A stretch of 64,000 bases of DNA, taken from the NCBI RefSeq assembly GCF_000828575.1, contig NZ_AP011952.1, positions 124,001-188,000 of the forward strand, read 5' to 3'. The first letter of the stretch is position 1. Each line of letters opens with the position of its first letter. Under the pieces are notes generated by a model, which had not been told where the DNA came from, ran no database searches, and saw nothing but the letters and a program-made list of their open reading frames with translations. The DNA is from Methanothermobacter sp. CaT2 (GTDB lineage: Archaea > Methanobacteriota > Methanobacteria > Methanobacteriales > Methanothermobacteraceae). Both the position numbers and the translations under genes were made by a program. Below are positions 27,781 through 38,694 of the stretch, piece by piece.

Positions 27781-27795
27781 TATACCACCTGCTCC

Positions 27796-29184
27796 CTATG
27801 GGGTCCTTCTGAGGTTGAAGTCAGCTATGGCGCTCTTCACCACCCTGATTATGGCGTCATCAAGTTCATCCTGGGAACCGTCCCGCACAATGGGTATGTT
27901 GTCGCAGTAGATGACCTCGAGCCCCGCCTCAAGGGCGTCCTTTGTTGCAACATCAACCGCAGCCGCCTTGAGTTCTGTGAGCATCACATCAGCGTCATCT
28001 ATGTACCTCTCAATGTCCCGCTGTAGTAGCGGCCTGTTTGAAAGGTGTGGGGTTGTCCCGACGACCCGGCAGCGGTACTCAGACTCAAGGTATTCAACCA
28101 GGATATCCTTCACAGAGTCGGGGGCTGTGGTTGCAAATAGGACATTCTTTCCGCTGATATCCCCAAGTGGCTTTGGCCTGAAGACTGTGGTCACAACCTC
28201 TGCCTCTGGGTTCACAGATTCTATGAACTCAACGATCTCCTTAACCTTCTCATTATCTGCCATGGGCTCTTCGCACATTGTGAGTATCACAAGATCCGCC
28301 AGCCTTATCCTGAAGGGTCCGAAGAAATTCTTTATATTTATGATGGGCTGGTTTGCGCCAACAAGGACTATGTGTCTGTCTGACTTCACAGGGGGTATTG
28401 CAGCCCCGCTCCCCTCGAGTATTATGAAGTCGGCGTCAAGGCTGTTGGCTGTCTCAGCACCCCTTTTCATGTTGGTTATGAACACATCCCCCACCATACC
28501 GCCACCGCAGCGCCTGCAGCCAACCGTGAGTATCCGGCTCATGAGGGCGTCCTCCCAGTGGTCAGAGGCTGCATGAACCCCCCTGTCTGACTGCTCCATC
28601 AGGAACTCGGGGGTTATTTCTATCCTGTCACCCCTGACGATCTCTGGCTCCTCAGGGCCTCCCCGTCCCATCGCCACAACACAGGGGTTGTATTCACGTT
28701 CATGGATCAGGCGGGCAGCATAGGCGGATACAGCGGTTTTACCTATCCTCTTACCTGTCCCGAGAATCTTGAGGGATGGTTTTTTGAGTATATCATATTC
28801 TGTGAGGGGCTGGAACTCAAAGTCAGGGCCCCTGTAGACTGCACCCTCCTCAAGGACAACCGATGCTATTCTGAACCTCTTTGAGTAGTCCAGGACGGGT
28901 TCATCGCTGAGGTCCATAACCGTGTCTGCACTGTACTTTCTGATGAGTCTGGCTATGAGGTCATAGGGTATCCTGTGGGGATCATCACCGAAGTAGACGG
29001 GTCTTCCCATCATCTCGGTGTACTCCTCAGGTGATGATGTCCTGAGTTTTTCGGTTCCCCCGATGAAGATCAGTGCCCTGACGTCAATGTGCTCCATTGA
29101 GTCAAGGGTCTCAACAGCCGCCCTTGTTACAGGGAGGTAGTGCTCTCCATCAACAAGACAGATCATGCTTTCTGTGGCCTTCAT
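27796..29184 (-). CDS. cpgS: cyclic 2,3-diphosphoglycerate synthetase
   Basis: 462 residues, the length of the Methanothermus fervidus enzyme. It closes 2,3-diphosphoglycerate into the cyclic form with ATP. This compound accumulates as a thermoprotectant and phosphate store in Methanobacteriales. An N-terminal domain precedes a P-loop domain with GTGKRIGKT near residues 143-151; [13 protein letters not shown] and [11 protein letters not shown] follow. It is the first gene of a pair with the deformylase-like gene. Confidence 0.88.
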   Translation of the reverse strand: MKATESMICLVDGEHYLPVTRAAVETLDSMEHIDVRALIFIGGTEKLRTSSPEEYTEMMGRPVYFGDDPHRIPYDLIARLIRKYSADTVMDLSDEPVLDYSKRFRIASVVLEEGAVYRGPDFEFQPLTEYDILKKPSLKILGTGKRIGKTAVSAYAARLIHEREYNPCVVAMGRGGPEEPEIVRGDRIEITPEFLMEQSDRGVHAASDHWEDALMSRILTVGCRRCGGGMVGDVFITNMKRGAETANSLDADFIILEGSGAAIPPVKSDRHIVLVGANQPIINIKNFFGPFRIRLADLVILTMCEEPMADNEKVKEIVEFIESVNPEAEVVTTVFRPKPLGDISGKNVLFATTAPDSVKDILVEYLESEYRCRVVGTTPHLSNRPLLQRDIERYIDDADVMLTELKAAAVDVATKDALEAGLEVIYCDNIPIVRDGSQDELDDAIIRVVKSAIADFNLRRTP

Positions 29185-29322
29185 AAAAACACCGTTTATG
29201 ATATAAGTTGAAGGAATATTAAAATAGTTGGTTTAGATGGATTAAGCGAATATTTATGGTTGGTTTCTGGCTGGCACCATATCTAAATTAGAAAAATTTA
29301 GATTTGGAGAATGGATTGATGC

Positions 29323-29631
29323 CTATTTTGCCTCCAGTTTGGCTTCTATCTTCACTACTTCCTTCCTTGACCGCTTTGCAAGTTCTGAGAGGCCATTTAC
29401 AACATTTGGTGGGAGGTTGTGTCCTTCCTTCTTTGCAAGGATCTCGGAGATGGCGCTTGAGAGTACAAAAATAGCGTATTTATGTTCGGCCTTTGTGCGG
29501 TGGATGTGGTGGGGGCTGATGTTGAGGGAGAAGTACTCTTCGCATTCATCCTTTATATCGTATCCATTCTCGAGGTACTTCAGAACATATACCAGAAATT
29601 GGTGCAGTTGTATCATTTCGTCCTTATACAT
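29323..29631 (-). CDS. UPF0058 family protein
   Basis: A 102-residue, mostly helical, soluble protein belonging to the archaeal UPF0058 family (MYKDEMIQLHQFLVYVLKYLE at the start). No function is known. It is a single gene with free space on both sides and an ATG start. Confidence 0.8.
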   Translation of the reverse strand: MYKDEMIQLHQFLVYVLKYLENGYDIKDECEEYFSLNISPHHIHRTKAEHKYAIFVLSSAISEILAKKEGHNLPPNVVNGLSELAKRSRKEVVKIEAKLEAK

Positions 29632-29949
29632 GGTTACCAGCCTCAGTCTCCTTATAAGTGTGTATTAAATTTATTATTTAAAAATTTTGGTGGAGGGACA
29701 GCCCCTTTATCAAAATTAAAGATATAATATGAATTAATGTAAAAATTACAGCAGATCGGCGGATATCCCTGAATATCTTCTCTCATCTTCCCATAGTTAA
29801 GTTAAAACTGATAAATAAAGTTTTATATTACTGAAACTTTTTAAATTATTAATCATGTGCGGGCGTGGCTTATCGTCTGCAAATTCTTAAAAGTGATGGA
29901 GCCATAAAACTAACCATTCACCTTAACTTTTCCATGGAGGATCATCCTC
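29632..29949. promoter_or_regulatory. 318-bp divergent intergenic region, UPF0058 gene / hisD
   Basis: No gene is seen. For hisD, TTTTATATTA at 29821-29830 is the best TATA box, implying a leader of about 95 nt. CATGGAGGATCATCCTC precedes the ATG and carries the ribosome site. On the other strand the AT-rich block near 29660-29690 is the likely promoter of the UPF0058 gene. Confidence 0.45.
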
Positions 29950-31224
29950 ATGAGGATAATAGAATTTGATCATGAAAGAGTCGATGAGCTTGTTGAGAGA
30001 GCAAGGATTGATGTTGATGAGGTCCTTGGGCCGGTGGCAGATATCATCTTGATGGTGAGAGATGGTGGTGATGGGGCCCTCAGGGAACTCACAGAGAAAT
30101 TTGATGGTGTCTCACCTGAAAGCCTCACTGTCAGTCAGGAGGAAATAGAGGCGGCCCATGAAAACCTGAACCCACAGGTCAGGAAAGCGCTCACTGAAGC
30201 TGCAGCAAACATTGAGGAGTTCCACAGGCTCCAGCTGCCCTCTGAGTGGATGGCCGAGATCCGGCCTGGGGTCAGCGCAGGGCAGATAGTGCGGCCCCTT
30301 GACAGTGTGGGTTGCTACATACCCGGTGGAAGGGCCGTTTACCCCTCAACAATACTCATGACCGTCATACCGGCCAGGATAGCAGGGGTTGAAAGGATAG
30401 TGTGCTGCACACCCCCGGCATCCGATGGCTCGGTTCCCGACGCTGTCCTTGTGGCGGCCGACATTGCAGGTGCACATGAGATATACCGTGTGGGGGGCGC
30501 CCAGGCGGTGGCTGCAATGGCCTACGGTACAGAGACGATCGGGGCGGTGGATAAGATTGTGGGACCCGGGAACATATTTGTTACCGCAGCAAAGAAACTG
30601 GTATACGGTGAAGTGGACATAGACTTTCCGGCAGGCCCATCAGAGGTACTCATAATTGCAGATGAATCTGCAGACCCTGAGTACATTGCCCTCGAGATAC
30701 TGGCACAGGCAGAGCACGACCCCCAGGCTGCAAGTGTCCTTGTGACAGACTCAGAGAATCTTGCAGCCAGGGTGGATGGGAAGGTACGTGAAAATATTAA
30801 ATACATGGAAAGGGCCAATATCATAGAGGAGTCCCTTGAAAGATACGGAATGATAGTTTTAACTGAGGATATTGACGGGGCCGTGGACTTCAGCAACACC
30901 TACGCCCCTGAGCACCTTGTTATAATGACGGATTCTCCTGAAAAAACACTCAAGGGTATCCGTAACGCAGGATCCATATTTCTGGGTGACCTCTCACCTG
31001 TGGCGGCAGGGGATTACGGTTCAGGGACCAACCACGTGCTGCCAACGTCTGGCTGCGCCCGGATGTACTCGGGCCTATCAACGGAGTCATTCCTCAAGAA
31101 ACCAACGGTGCAGATGATAACCAGGGAGGGGCTCCGGAACATCCAGGACACAGTCCTGCGTCTTGCTGAATACGAGGGCCTCTATGCCCATGCCGAGTCA
31201 TTCCGCAGGAGACTTGAGAGGTGA
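29950..31224 (+). CDS. hisD: histidinol dehydrogenase
   Basis: 424 residues. It performs the last two steps of histidine synthesis: NAD-linked oxidation of histidinol to histidine. Conserved segments include [57 protein letters not shown] and APEHL. Other his genes in the window (hisS, hisI) are not linked to it. aspS follows 46 bp downstream. Confidence 0.95.
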   Translation: MRIIEFDHERVDELVERARIDVDEVLGPVADIILMVRDGGDGALRELTEKFDGVSPESLTVSQEEIEAAHENLNPQVRKALTEAAANIEEFHRLQLPSEWMAEIRPGVSAGQIVRPLDSVGCYIPGGRAVYPSTILMTVIPARIAGVERIVCCTPPASDGSVPDAVLVAADIAGAHEIYRVGGAQAVAAMAYGTETIGAVDKIVGPGNIFVTAAKKLVYGEVDIDFPAGPSEVLIIADESADPEYIALEILAQAEHDPQAASVLVTDSENLAARVDGKVRENIKYMERANIIEESLERYGMIVLTEDIDGAVDFSNTYAPEHLVIMTDSPEKTLKGIRNAGSIFLGDLSPVAAGDYGSGTNHVLPTSGCARMYSGLSTESFLKKPTVQMITREGLRNIQDTVLRLAEYEGLYAHAESFRRRLER

Positions 31225-31270
31225 CCTGAATTTACTCTGATAATTCACTTAGCGACAAGAGGTGATCTGA

Positions 31271-32584
31271 TTGTTACTTGGAGATCTTAGAAGGACTCAC
31301 TACTCAAAGGACATAAAACCTGAAATGGATGGAGAGGAAGTCACTGTCATGGGATGGGTCCATGAGATAAGGGACCTTGGAGGAATAATATTCGTGCTCC
31401 TCAGGGACCGTGACGGGCTCATCCAGATAACAGCACCCAGCAAGAAGATTGAGAAGGACCTCTTCAAATCCATTAGAAAGCTCAAAAAGGAATCTGTTGT
31501 GGCATTCGGGGGAAGGGTGCAGGAATCAGATAAGGCCCCTGGCGGCTTTGAGATAATACCATCATTCCTGAGGGTTCTGAACCCATCAAAGCAGCCACTG
31601 CCACTTGACCCCACAGAGAAGGTGAAGGCCGAGATAGATACAAGGCTCGACGCCAGGTTCCTTGACCTCAGAAAACCATCAGTGAGTGCAATATTTAAAA
31701 TAAAGAGCAGGATGCTGCACTCAGTCAGGGTATTCCTTGAAGAGAATGGTTTCCTTGAAATCAACACCCCCAAACTTGTTGCATCTGCAACAGAGGGGGG
31801 CACTGAACTCTTCCCCATAACCTACTTTGAAAGGGAGGCCTTCCTGGGACAGAGCCCACAGCTCTACAAGCAGATGATGATGTCAACGGGCCTTGACCGT
31901 GTCTATGAGATAGCACCCATATTCCGTGCAGAGGAGCACGACACCCTCAGGCACCTCAACGAGGTCATATCCATCGACATAGAGGCCTCCTTCGTTGACC
32001 ACGAGGATGTCATGAAGATACTGGAAAGGCTGGTTGTGAGGGTCATAGAGGATGTTAACGAGCACTGCAGTGATGCCCTTGAAACCCTGGGCAGGACCCT
32101 TGAGGTGCCCGAAACTCCCTTCGAGAGGCTGGAATACGATGAGGCAGTTGAACTGGTAAACTCCAGGGGAGTCCCAATGAAACACGGCGAGGACCTTCCA
32201 AGGGCGGCTGAGAAGGCCCTTGGTGAGGTCATGGACGGCTACTACTTCATAACCTCATGGCCAACCGCAATAAAGCCATTCTATGTGATGCCAGATGAAA
32301 ACGATCCTGAAAGAAGCTATGCATTCGACCTCATGTACAGGGACCTTGAGATATCCTCAGGTGCCATGAGGGTCCACCAGCATGACCTCCTGGTTGAGAA
32401 GATAAGGAGGCAGGGATTGAACCCGGACTCCTTCGAGAGCTACCTTGCAGCCTTTGAGTACGGAATGCCACCCCACGCAGGCTGGGGTCTCGGGGCTGAA
32501 AGGTTCAACATGACCATCACCGGTGTGAATAACATAAGGGAGACCGTGCTCTTCCCGAGGGACAGGAGGAGACTCACACCTTAG
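31271..32584 (+). CDS. aspS: aspartyl-tRNA synthetase (archaeal type)
   Basis: 437 residues, class IIb. The N-terminal OB domain ([23 protein letters not shown]) binds the anticodon. The catalytic domain has motif 2 ([17 protein letters not shown]) and motif 3 ([12 protein letters not shown]). The short archaeal form lacks the bacterial insertion. Many archaeal enzymes of this type also charge tRNA-Asn; whether this one does depends on a GatCAB system that is not in the window. It starts at TTG behind GAGGTGATC. Confidence 0.95.
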   Translation: MLLGDLRRTHYSKDIKPEMDGEEVTVMGWVHEIRDLGGIIFVLLRDRDGLIQITAPSKKIEKDLFKSIRKLKKESVVAFGGRVQESDKAPGGFEIIPSFLRVLNPSKQPLPLDPTEKVKAEIDTRLDARFLDLRKPSVSAIFKIKSRMLHSVRVFLEENGFLEINTPKLVASATEGGTELFPITYFEREAFLGQSPQLYKQMMMSTGLDRVYEIAPIFRAEEHDTLRHLNEVISIDIEASFVDHEDVMKILERLVVRVIEDVNEHCSDALETLGRTLEVPETPFERLEYDEAVELVNSRGVPMKHGEDLPRAAEKALGEVMDGYYFITSWPTAIKPFYVMPDENDPERSYAFDLMYRDLEISSGAMRVHQHDLLVEKIRRQGLNPDSFESYLAAFEYGMPPHAGWGLGAERFNMTITGVNNIRETVLFPRDRRRLTP

Positions 32585-32596
32585 GTGATAGCATTG

Positions 32597-33214
32597 ATGG
32601 GTGCATCCACAGGCCAGGGCTATGAGATAGCCAGAAAGAGCAGGGAAATAGTCAGAAAACTGATATCTGAGGATCTGGCCTCTCTCAGGGATGAGGAGGC
32701 GGCCATAGTTGAGCGTATAGTTCATTCAACCGCTGACCCCGAGTATGCCAGGTTGACAGAGTTCAGCCAGGACTTTGTGGATGCAGCCCTTGATTCACTC
32801 AGGACCTCAGGCGAGATACTCACCGACATTGAGATGGTCCGTGCAGGGATATCCAGACCTGCCAGCTGCCACATAAGGGACCCTGAGGTCAGGGAGATTG
32901 CAAAAAAGAGGGATATCACCAGGGCAGCAGCATCAATGGAGTACGCTGCAGAGAGGGGCTTCAGGGGGATTGTGGTTATAGGTAATGCCCCAACAGCCCT
33001 CATGAAGGTGATTGAACTTACAGCTGAAGGCATAATGGATGCAGAGGCGGTTATAGGGGTTCCGGTGGGGTTTGTGGGGGCTGCAGAATCTAAGGAGGCC
33101 CTAAGGAAAACCGACATACCCCACATGATAACCAGGGGCCCCAAGGGGGGCACACCTGTCGCGGTGGCAGCTGCAAATGCTCTTATAGCATTATCAGGGG
33201 GAGTGGAGGTTTAG
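32597..33214 (+). CDS. cbiC: cobalt-precorrin-8 methylmutase
   Basis: About 205 residues of the CbiC/CobH family. It moves the C-11 methyl group to C-12 to give cobyrinic acid in anaerobic B12 synthesis. Family motifs are GNAPTAL, GVPVGFVGAAESKE, the catalytic His in IVHSTADPEY, and RGPKGGTPVAVAAANAL. ATG 32597 is preferred (AGGTGAT upstream); GTG 32585 is possible and would abut the aspS stop directly. Confidence 0.92.
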   Translation: MGASTGQGYEIARKSREIVRKLISEDLASLRDEEAAIVERIVHSTADPEYARLTEFSQDFVDAALDSLRTSGEILTDIEMVRAGISRPASCHIRDPEVREIAKKRDITRAAASMEYAAERGFRGIVVIGNAPTALMKVIELTAEGIMDAEAVIGVPVGFVGAAESKEALRKTDIPHMITRGPKGGTPVAVAAANALIALSGGVEV

Positions 33215-33285
33215 AGGTTCTCCTGAGGATAAGTTTGAAGGGTCCTTAGCATCATCGAGGATTAGAAATGTTTAGAGGTTCCATC

Positions 33286-34548
33286 ATGAAGTCTAAAGAA
33301 CTGTTTGAAAGGGCACAGAGGGTTCTTCCAGGTGGCGTGAGCTCACCTGTGAGGAGGTTCGATCCATACCCCTTCTTTGCGGCGGGGGGTAAGGGGTGCA
33401 TACTGGAGAGTGTTGATGGTAAGAGCTACATTGACTACTGTCTGGCATATGGACCCCTGATACTGGGACACGCACACCCCAGGGTGGTTGAGGCGGTTGA
33501 GAGGCAGATAGAGAGGGGCACAACCTATGGTGTACCATCTGAGGGGGAAATAGAACTTGCGGAGACAATAATAGACAGGGTACCCTGTGCCGAGATGGTA
33601 AGGTTCATGAACTCAGGCACGGAGGCCACCATGGCCGCTGTGAGGCTTGCAAGGGCATATACAGGGAGAGACAAGATTGTCAAATTTGAGGGATCCTACC
33701 ATGGGGCCCACGATTACGTCCTTGTAAAACCAGGTTCTGGTGCCGCTGCTGCACCCGATTCACCGGGTATACCTGAGGATACCGTGAAAAATACTCTAAC
33801 CACGGTCTTCAATGACGAGGAGGCGATGGTTGAGCTCATTGATGGGATGGGGGATGAGATAGCATGCATCCTTGTTGAACCTGTGATGGGTAACATCGGG
33901 TGCATAGAACCTGAAAACGGCTACCTGAACTTCCTCAGAGATGTAACGAGGGAGAACGACATCCTACTCATCTTTGATGAGGTCATAACAGGATTCAGGC
34001 TGGCAGCAGGTGGCGCCCAGGAGTACTACCGTGTAAAGCCGGACCTCGTGACACTTGGAAAAATAGTCGGGGGGGGCTTTCCCATGGGGGCACTGGCAGG
34101 TCCAAGGCAGATAATGGAGAACATTGCACCGGCTGGTAGCGTATACCAGGCAGGCACATTCAATGGAAACCCGGTATCTGTAACTGCAGGTCTTGAAACC
34201 CTTAAAATACTTGATGATAAAGTGTATTCCAGTCTTGAGAGGATGGGGTCCCATCTGAGGGCAGGTTTGAGGGATCTCCTCTCTGACATGGACCTTGAGT
34301 ATCAGGTTGCAGGGCCGGCTTCAATGTTCCAGATATATTTCACTGAGGATGAGGTCAGAAACTACGCCGATGCTAAGAAATCAGACACTGAGCTCTTCAT
34401 GAAGTACTTCCAGGGACTGCTGGAGAGGGGTGTCTTCATACCCCCATCACAGTTTGAGTGCTGTTTCATATCCGCTGCACACGAAATGGATCATATAAAC
34501 AGTACACTTGAGACTGCAGAGGATGTGCTCAGCCATTTAAAAAATTAA
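33286..34548 (+). CDS. hemL: glutamate-1-semialdehyde 2,1-aminomutase
   Basis: 420 residues. This PLP enzyme makes 5-aminolevulinate, the precursor of F430, corrinoids and haem-type tetrapyrroles. It has [25 protein letters not shown], the [17 protein letters not shown] block and the PLP lysine in [17 protein letters not shown] 33286 is fixed by GAGGT 6 nt upstream; the reading from 33268 runs through the ribosome site. It follows cbiC, another tetrapyrrole gene. Confidence 0.95.
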   Translation: MKSKELFERAQRVLPGGVSSPVRRFDPYPFFAAGGKGCILESVDGKSYIDYCLAYGPLILGHAHPRVVEAVERQIERGTTYGVPSEGEIELAETIIDRVPCAEMVRFMNSGTEATMAAVRLARAYTGRDKIVKFEGSYHGAHDYVLVKPGSGAAAAPDSPGIPEDTVKNTLTTVFNDEEAMVELIDGMGDEIACILVEPVMGNIGCIEPENGYLNFLRDVTRENDILLIFDEVITGFRLAAGGAQEYYRVKPDLVTLGKIVGGGFPMGALAGPRQIMENIAPAGSVYQAGTFNGNPVSVTAGLETLKILDDKVYSSLERMGSHLRAGLRDLLSDMDLEYQVAGPASMFQIYFTEDEVRNYADAKKSDTELFMKYFQGLLERGVFIPPSQFECCFISAAHEMDHINSTLETAEDVLSHLKN

Positions 34549-34610
34549 TAATTTCTTTATTTTACGGGCCTTATCTTAACAGTTGGCCGCACTTTACTTG
34601 ATATTAATTT

Positions 34611-35204
34611 TTATGTGAATTTTACGGCTATAAAGAAGTATAGGAAGCATATAACCACAAAGATGAGGAGAACCGTGACGGCGGTCCTTAAAAATCTGCT
34701 GTTAAGCGTCTTTCCCTCACGTTCAGCAAGGAACTCCCTCTGCTCACGTACCTGTGATATGAAACTCTCTGCCTCCCCTCTGCCACCGGTTATTAGATTG
34801 CTGTCTATTATCTCCTCATCAAGGAGTTCGTCCACAATCTTTTTCTGTTCCTTCACATCGTCGATTATTCTCTTCTCGGCCACGAATTCCATGAGGGACC
34901 ATTTGCCGCTTTTTATCTCCTTAAGTGTTCTCTCCTCATTGTCTATGCTCCTTGAGAGGTTTTCAAGGAGGACTCTTTTCCGGTCACCTTTTCCTGGAAT
35001 TTCAGGTTCTGGTTCATCTGGTTCCTCATAGAACTCTTCTGGTTCTTCATAGAACTCTTCGAGTGTGCTGTAGTATCCCAGTGAGCCCCCACATTCACAG
35101 GAATCAAAATCAGAGGGGTCCTCACCATCTTCCAGCTGGTAGTAGCCCCCGCATTGTGTACATATAAGGTAGCCCCTGGTTTTTCCCATGTTTTCATCGG
35201 ACAA
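34611..35204 (-). CDS. zinc-ribbon protein with C-terminal membrane anchor
   Basis: 197 residues. An N-terminal zinc ribbon (CTQCGGYYQ ... CECGGS) precedes an acidic linker with a 7-residue repeat EEFYEEP twice. A helical region and one C-terminal transmembrane helix ([19 protein letters not shown]) follow. Proteins of this layout are common in Methanobacteriales and have no known role. The start is TTG 35204, with GGGGGAT upstream. Confidence 0.6.
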   Translation of the reverse strand: MSDENMGKTRGYLICTQCGGYYQLEDGEDPSDFDSCECGGSLGYYSTLEEFYEEPEEFYEEPDEPEPEIPGKGDRKRVLLENLSRSIDNEERTLKEIKSGKWSLMEFVAEKRIIDDVKEQKKIVDELLDEEIIDSNLITGGRGEAESFISQVREQREFLAEREGKTLNSRFLRTAVTVLLIFVVICFLYFFIAVKFT

Positions 35205-35323
35205 GGAGATCCCCCAGACATAATATATTACATTATAGTAGTTAAGTTTTGTGTTGAATCATTTATCTTTTCATGCACTGAGGTATCCTGTGATGTTTTT
35301 TCAAAAAAATAAATAGTTTTTTA

Positions 35324-36034
35324 TCAGCTGGTCACCCTTTCAAGTCCTGTGGATATGAGGAACTGTATGAAGGCACCTTCGGGTACAACAACGATGTTTC
35401 CCTGCTGATACTGCTGTATCCCCGCGTTTACCATGGCCATGTACTTTGAACGGTCCTTTGTGGCATTGAATATTGCCCTCATGAGTGACTGAACCGCAAC
35501 GCCCCTTGCGGATCCCTGCTGCTGTTCCTCCCTGAGGAATGTTATGCTGTTTCCTGAGACATAACCCTGACCCTCCACATATACAGGACCTATTGCCTGT
35601 AGGATGCCGTCCACTGCCTGGGGTGTCACTATCACGACGATATCTGTTTTCACACCGGTATTGTATTCCACTATCTCCTGCGCAAGTCTGGCACCCTTCT
35701 CTGTATCGTTTTCCCAGAGGGCGTCATGCAGGAGCCACCTGTTTACTCCCTGCGCCCTCAGTGAAGCCGGGGGTTCTGCTGTTGGATGGGCCATGTTGTG
35801 TGGGTAGACAGCCGTTACATTGGTTATGTTACCCTCGTTCATGGTTATTATGAAGGCCATGTCAACGGCCCCTATACCAGGCCTTGGTTCACTGGGGTCT
35901 GCGCATAGAAGCAGCACATGTTTTTCTCCCACAAAAACGTTCTGTGAGTTTGTGATGTAGTTTTCATAAGTTACAACTGAAAGACCCAGTATAACTATGA
36001 AGAGACCGAGGATTATCTTATTTTTTGTATCCAT
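35324..36034 (-). CDS. membrane-anchored extracytoplasmic protein (DUF4012/LCP-like)
   Basis: 236 residues. The N-terminal membrane helix (IILGLFIVILGLSVVTY) acts as an anchor. The outer domain contains VLLLCADPSEPRPGIGAVDMAFIITMNEG, resembling DUF4012 and, more distantly, LytR-CpsA-Psr proteins that attach polymers to cell walls. Two N-x-T sites are present. A part in pseudomurein or surface polymer assembly is possible but unproven. It starts at ATG behind GGAAGG. Confidence 0.55.
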   Translation of the reverse strand: MDTKNKIILGLFIVILGLSVVTYENYITNSQNVFVGEKHVLLLCADPSEPRPGIGAVDMAFIITMNEGNITNVTAVYPHNMAHPTAEPPASLRAQGVNRWLLHDALWENDTEKGARLAQEIVEYNTGVKTDIVVIVTPQAVDGILQAIGPVYVEGQGYVSGNSITFLREEQQQGSARGVAVQSLMRAIFNATKDRSKYMAMVNAGIQQYQQGNIVVVPEGAFIQFLISTGLERVTS

Positions 36035-36136
36035 ATTCTTACCTTCCTTTAGCTGATCTGGGGTTCTGGATCACGTAAGAAGTTAACATTGAAAAGCACT
36101 GCTCCACATGATTTACGTTAACCTAAATTTTGCCAC

Positions 36137-36152
36137 AATTTATATATATACT
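36137..36152. promoter_or_regulatory. strong TATA box between the DUF4012-like gene and mtxX
   Basis: AATTTATATATATACT at 36137-36152 is nearly symmetric and could serve either direction. A second box, CATATATTAATG (36202-36213 region), is nearer mtxX, whose AAGGAGGATG ribosome site lies at 36243-36251. The gap of 224 bp shows no gene. Confidence 0.4.
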
Positions 36153-36258
36153 TTGGTGTTTATGTATCATGCAGAACTGAATATTTAATACTTCTCAACA
36201 CATATATTAATGTTGCTGTGGGCCAAGAAACATTCTTAAAAAAGGAGGATGTCACCCC

Positions 36259-36954
36259 ATGAGGATAGTGGCAGGGGCCGGTGAGAACAGGAACATCGAA
36301 AGGGCTGCTTCGTCAGTGGAATTTGATGTTGAACTGGTTTACTCCGAGGACGAATTCATAGAAAGGTTAAGAATGGGAAAGGACGCCTATGTGAGGGGTT
36401 CCCTCCCATCAGCAAGTATAATGGCGGAACTCAAGAATCATGGGCCCCTGATGAGGGCTTCATGGATAGAGACGGGAAAGGGGAGTTTTTTCCTTGCACC
36501 CGTCGGGATAGATGAGGGTGAAACAGTTACCGAAAGGCTCAGAATAGCCACTGCCGCAGGGGACTTCCTCATAAAAACAGGAACCGAGCCATTCATCGGT
36601 ATAATATCAGGGGGACGGCCAGGTGACCTTGGAAGGTCCCCTGCAGTGGACAGTTCAATCCGTGATGGTGAACTTCTGGCATCAATGGTAAAGGATAAAT
36701 ATGAAGTGAGGCACTACCATATACTGATAGAGGAGGCCGTAAGGGATGGGTGCAACGTCATCATAGCACCCGATGGGATAACAGGTAACCTCATATTCAG
36801 ATCACTGGTTCTCGTTGGCACGGCCAGAAGCCACGGAGCTGTGGCCCTTGGATTTAATGGGATTTTTGTTGACACATCTAGGTCACAGACTACTGCGGGT
36901 TACCGCAGAGCACTTAGATTCGCCCACTGGCTTGCCACCAGTTGGAGAGATTAG
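36259..36954 (+). CDS. mtxX: methanogenesis marker protein MtxX
   Basis: 231 residues of the methanogen-specific MtxX (marker protein 4) family, distantly related to phosphotransacetylase-like folds. Conserved parts visible are [30 protein letters not shown] and a C-terminal block. The exact reaction is not known, although the gene occurs in essentially all methanogens. uppS follows 48 bp downstream. Confidence 0.85.
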   Translation: MRIVAGAGENRNIERAASSVEFDVELVYSEDEFIERLRMGKDAYVRGSLPSASIMAELKNHGPLMRASWIETGKGSFFLAPVGIDEGETVTERLRIATAAGDFLIKTGTEPFIGIISGGRPGDLGRSPAVDSSIRDGELLASMVKDKYEVRHYHILIEEAVRDGCNVIIAPDGITGNLIFRSLVLVGTARSHGAVALGFNGIFVDTSRSQTTAGYRRALRFAHWLATSWRD

Positions 36955-37002
36955 ATCATCAATTTATAGAATAATTAAAAACTCCAGTCAGGTAGATGGG
37001 AA

Positions 37003-37770
37003 ATGTCACCTTTAAAACCTCTTTACAAACTGTATGAGTGGTACATATCGCGCAACCTCAAAAGGGAGAGAATGCCAAGGCACGTTGCCATTATAATGGA
37101 TGGTAACAGGAGATACTCACGACTCCAGGGCAGCGTCGACCCCATAGAGGGTCACAAGAAGGGTATTGAGACACTGGAAAAGGTCCTGGACTGGTGCGTT
37201 GACCTTGGAATAGAGATAGTAACAGCCTATGCATTCTCAACTGAAAACTTTAAAAGGCCAGAAAACGAGGTTAATGGCCTGATGAAGCTCTTCAAGGAGA
37301 ACTTTGAGGCCATAGCAAGCAATAAGAAGATCCATAAAAACCGTGTCAGGGTCAAGGCAGTCGGAAAACTTGAACTGCTCCCTGAAGATGTTAGAAAGGC
37401 TATAGAGGTCGCTGAGAGGTCAACTGAGGGATACTCTGATCGACTTGTGAACATTGCCATAGGATATGATGGCAGACAGGAGATAGTGGACGCCGCAAGG
37501 AAAATCGCCGAGGACGTCAGGGCCGGCCGCATTGACCCTGAGGACATAGACGAGGACATGATAAACAGGAACCTCTACACCGCTGGACTGGAGGACCCCC
37601 ACCTCATAATAAGGACCAGTGGTGAGGAGCGCCTCAGCGGTTTTCTCCTCTGGCAGTCATCCTATTCAGAACTGTACTTCTGCGACAGCCTATGGCCGGA
37701 ACTTCGAAAGGTCGACTTCTTAAGGGCCATAAGGTCATACCAGCAGAGGGAGAGGAGATTCGGTACCTAG
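37003..37770 (+). CDS. uppS: cis-polyprenyl (undecaprenyl-type) diphosphate synthase
   Basis: 255 residues. It condenses isopentenyl diphosphate into a long cis-polyprenyl diphosphate, the lipid carrier for glycans such as pseudomurein and N-glycans. Motifs are [11 protein letters not shown] with the catalytic Asp, [21 protein letters not shown], and the C-terminal [23 protein letters not shown]. Its last 60 bp, including the TAG, are duplicated immediately downstream. Confidence 0.93.
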   Translation: MSPLKPLYKLYEWYISRNLKRERMPRHVAIIMDGNRRYSRLQGSVDPIEGHKKGIETLEKVLDWCVDLGIEIVTAYAFSTENFKRPENEVNGLMKLFKENFEAIASNKKIHKNRVRVKAVGKLELLPEDVRKAIEVAERSTEGYSDRLVNIAIGYDGRQEIVDAARKIAEDVRAGRIDPEDIDEDMINRNLYTAGLEDPHLIIRTSGEERLSGFLLWQSSYSELYFCDSLWPELRKVDFLRAIRSYQQRERRFGT

Positions 37771-37874
37771 ATAGGCTTCAGGCGACTTTTAAGGCTATAA
37801 GGTCATACCAGCAGAGGGAGAGGAGATTCGGTACCTAGATACATTTCAGGCGACTTTTAAGGCTATAAGGTCCT
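37708..37874 (+). repeat. 68-bp tandem duplication of the uppS 3' end (about 2.4 copies)
   Basis: The first copy is inside uppS. A 45-bp block (37729-37773), running from ATAAGGTCATACC through the stop to TAGATA, recurs exactly 68 bp later at 37797-37841. The flanking TTCAGGCGACTTTTAAGGCT then occurs at 37777 and again at 37845, starting a third, partial copy that breaks off after AAGGTC. The first copy differs in its 5' part (GTCGACTTCTTAAGGGCC), as expected for the gene-derived end. Confidence 0.95.
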
Positions 37875-37926
37875 AACATGGATATATGGACCTGATACCC
37901 ATCAAGCTATCAATGGAGGGATCAAT

Positions 37927-38682
37927 ATAATAGATGTTCACTGTCACCTGGACTTCAAGGACTTCAACAGGAACCGTGAAGAGGTTATTGAGAGGGCAAA
38001 GGGGAAACTCAGGGCAATTATAGATTCGGGTGTTGGACTCGGGGGCAACAGGAGGGCCCTTGCCCTTGCCTCAGATTATCCAGGATTCATATACCCCACC
38101 ATGGGTTTCCATCCCGCCGACGCATCAAAGGCAAGGCCTGAACTCATAGAGGAGGTCGCGGGGCAGATAGAATCACACATTGACAGGATCGTGGCCATAG
38201 GTGAGACAGGCATGGACTTCCACCACACCCGGGATGCTGAGGGAAGGAGAAGACAGGAGGAGGCCTTCAGAATCTTCGCCAAACTTGCAGAGGAACATGA
38301 GATGCCCCTGGTTGTCCATGCAAGGGACGCCGAGGAGAGGGCCCTTGAGATCGTACTCGAGCACAGCATACCAGAGGTGGTCTTTCACTGCTACGGTGGC
38401 AGCCTATCAACTGCAGAGAGGATAATGGACGCCGGATACCACATATCAATATCCACACTTGTGACCTTCTCGGATCACCACATGAAACTTGTGGAGGACC
38501 TCCCGCTGGAGAGCATGCTTACAGAGACCGACAGTCCATACCTCTCCCCTTTCAGGGGGAAGCGCAACGAGCCAGCATTTGTGGCTGAAGCGGTTAAGAA
38601 AATAGCAGAGATCAAGGAAACCGATGTTGAGGATGTTGACAGGGTGACAACATCCACTGCAGAAAGAATTTTTGGCCTGTGA
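37927..38682 (+). CDS. TatD family metal-dependent hydrolase with apparent AUA start
   Basis: About 251 residues. The frame needs IIDVHCHLDF at its beginning, because HxH is the first metal-binding motif of TatD nucleases; later motifs are GFHPAD, IGETGMDFHH, VVHARDAEE, VFHCYGG and TETDSPYLSPF. The first in-frame ATG (38101) would discard the first motif. No ATG, GTG or TTG occurs in frame back to the TAA at 37858. GGAGGG at 37915-37920 points to AUA at 37927 (spacing 6). Either AUA is used or the start has been lost. It lies just after the uppS duplication. Confidence 0.75.
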   Translation: MIDVHCHLDFKDFNRNREEVIERAKGKLRAIIDSGVGLGGNRRALALASDYPGFIYPTMGFHPADASKARPELIEEVAGQIESHIDRIVAIGETGMDFHHTRDAEGRRRQEEAFRIFAKLAEEHEMPLVVHARDAEERALEIVLEHSIPEVVFHCYGGSLSTAERIMDAGYHISISTLVTFSDHHMKLVEDLPLESMLTETDSPYLSPFRGKRNEPAFVAEAVKKIAEIKETDVEDVDRVTTSTAERIFGL

Positions 38683-38694
38683 GGCCATCTGAAT

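Noticed and set aside
31217-31275. Ninth duplication, hisD end before aspS
   Set aside because: AGAGGTGACCTGA and AGAGGTGATCTGA are 41 bp apart, but both coincide with ribosome-site-like sequence and the flanking match is poor. Similarity by function is as likely.
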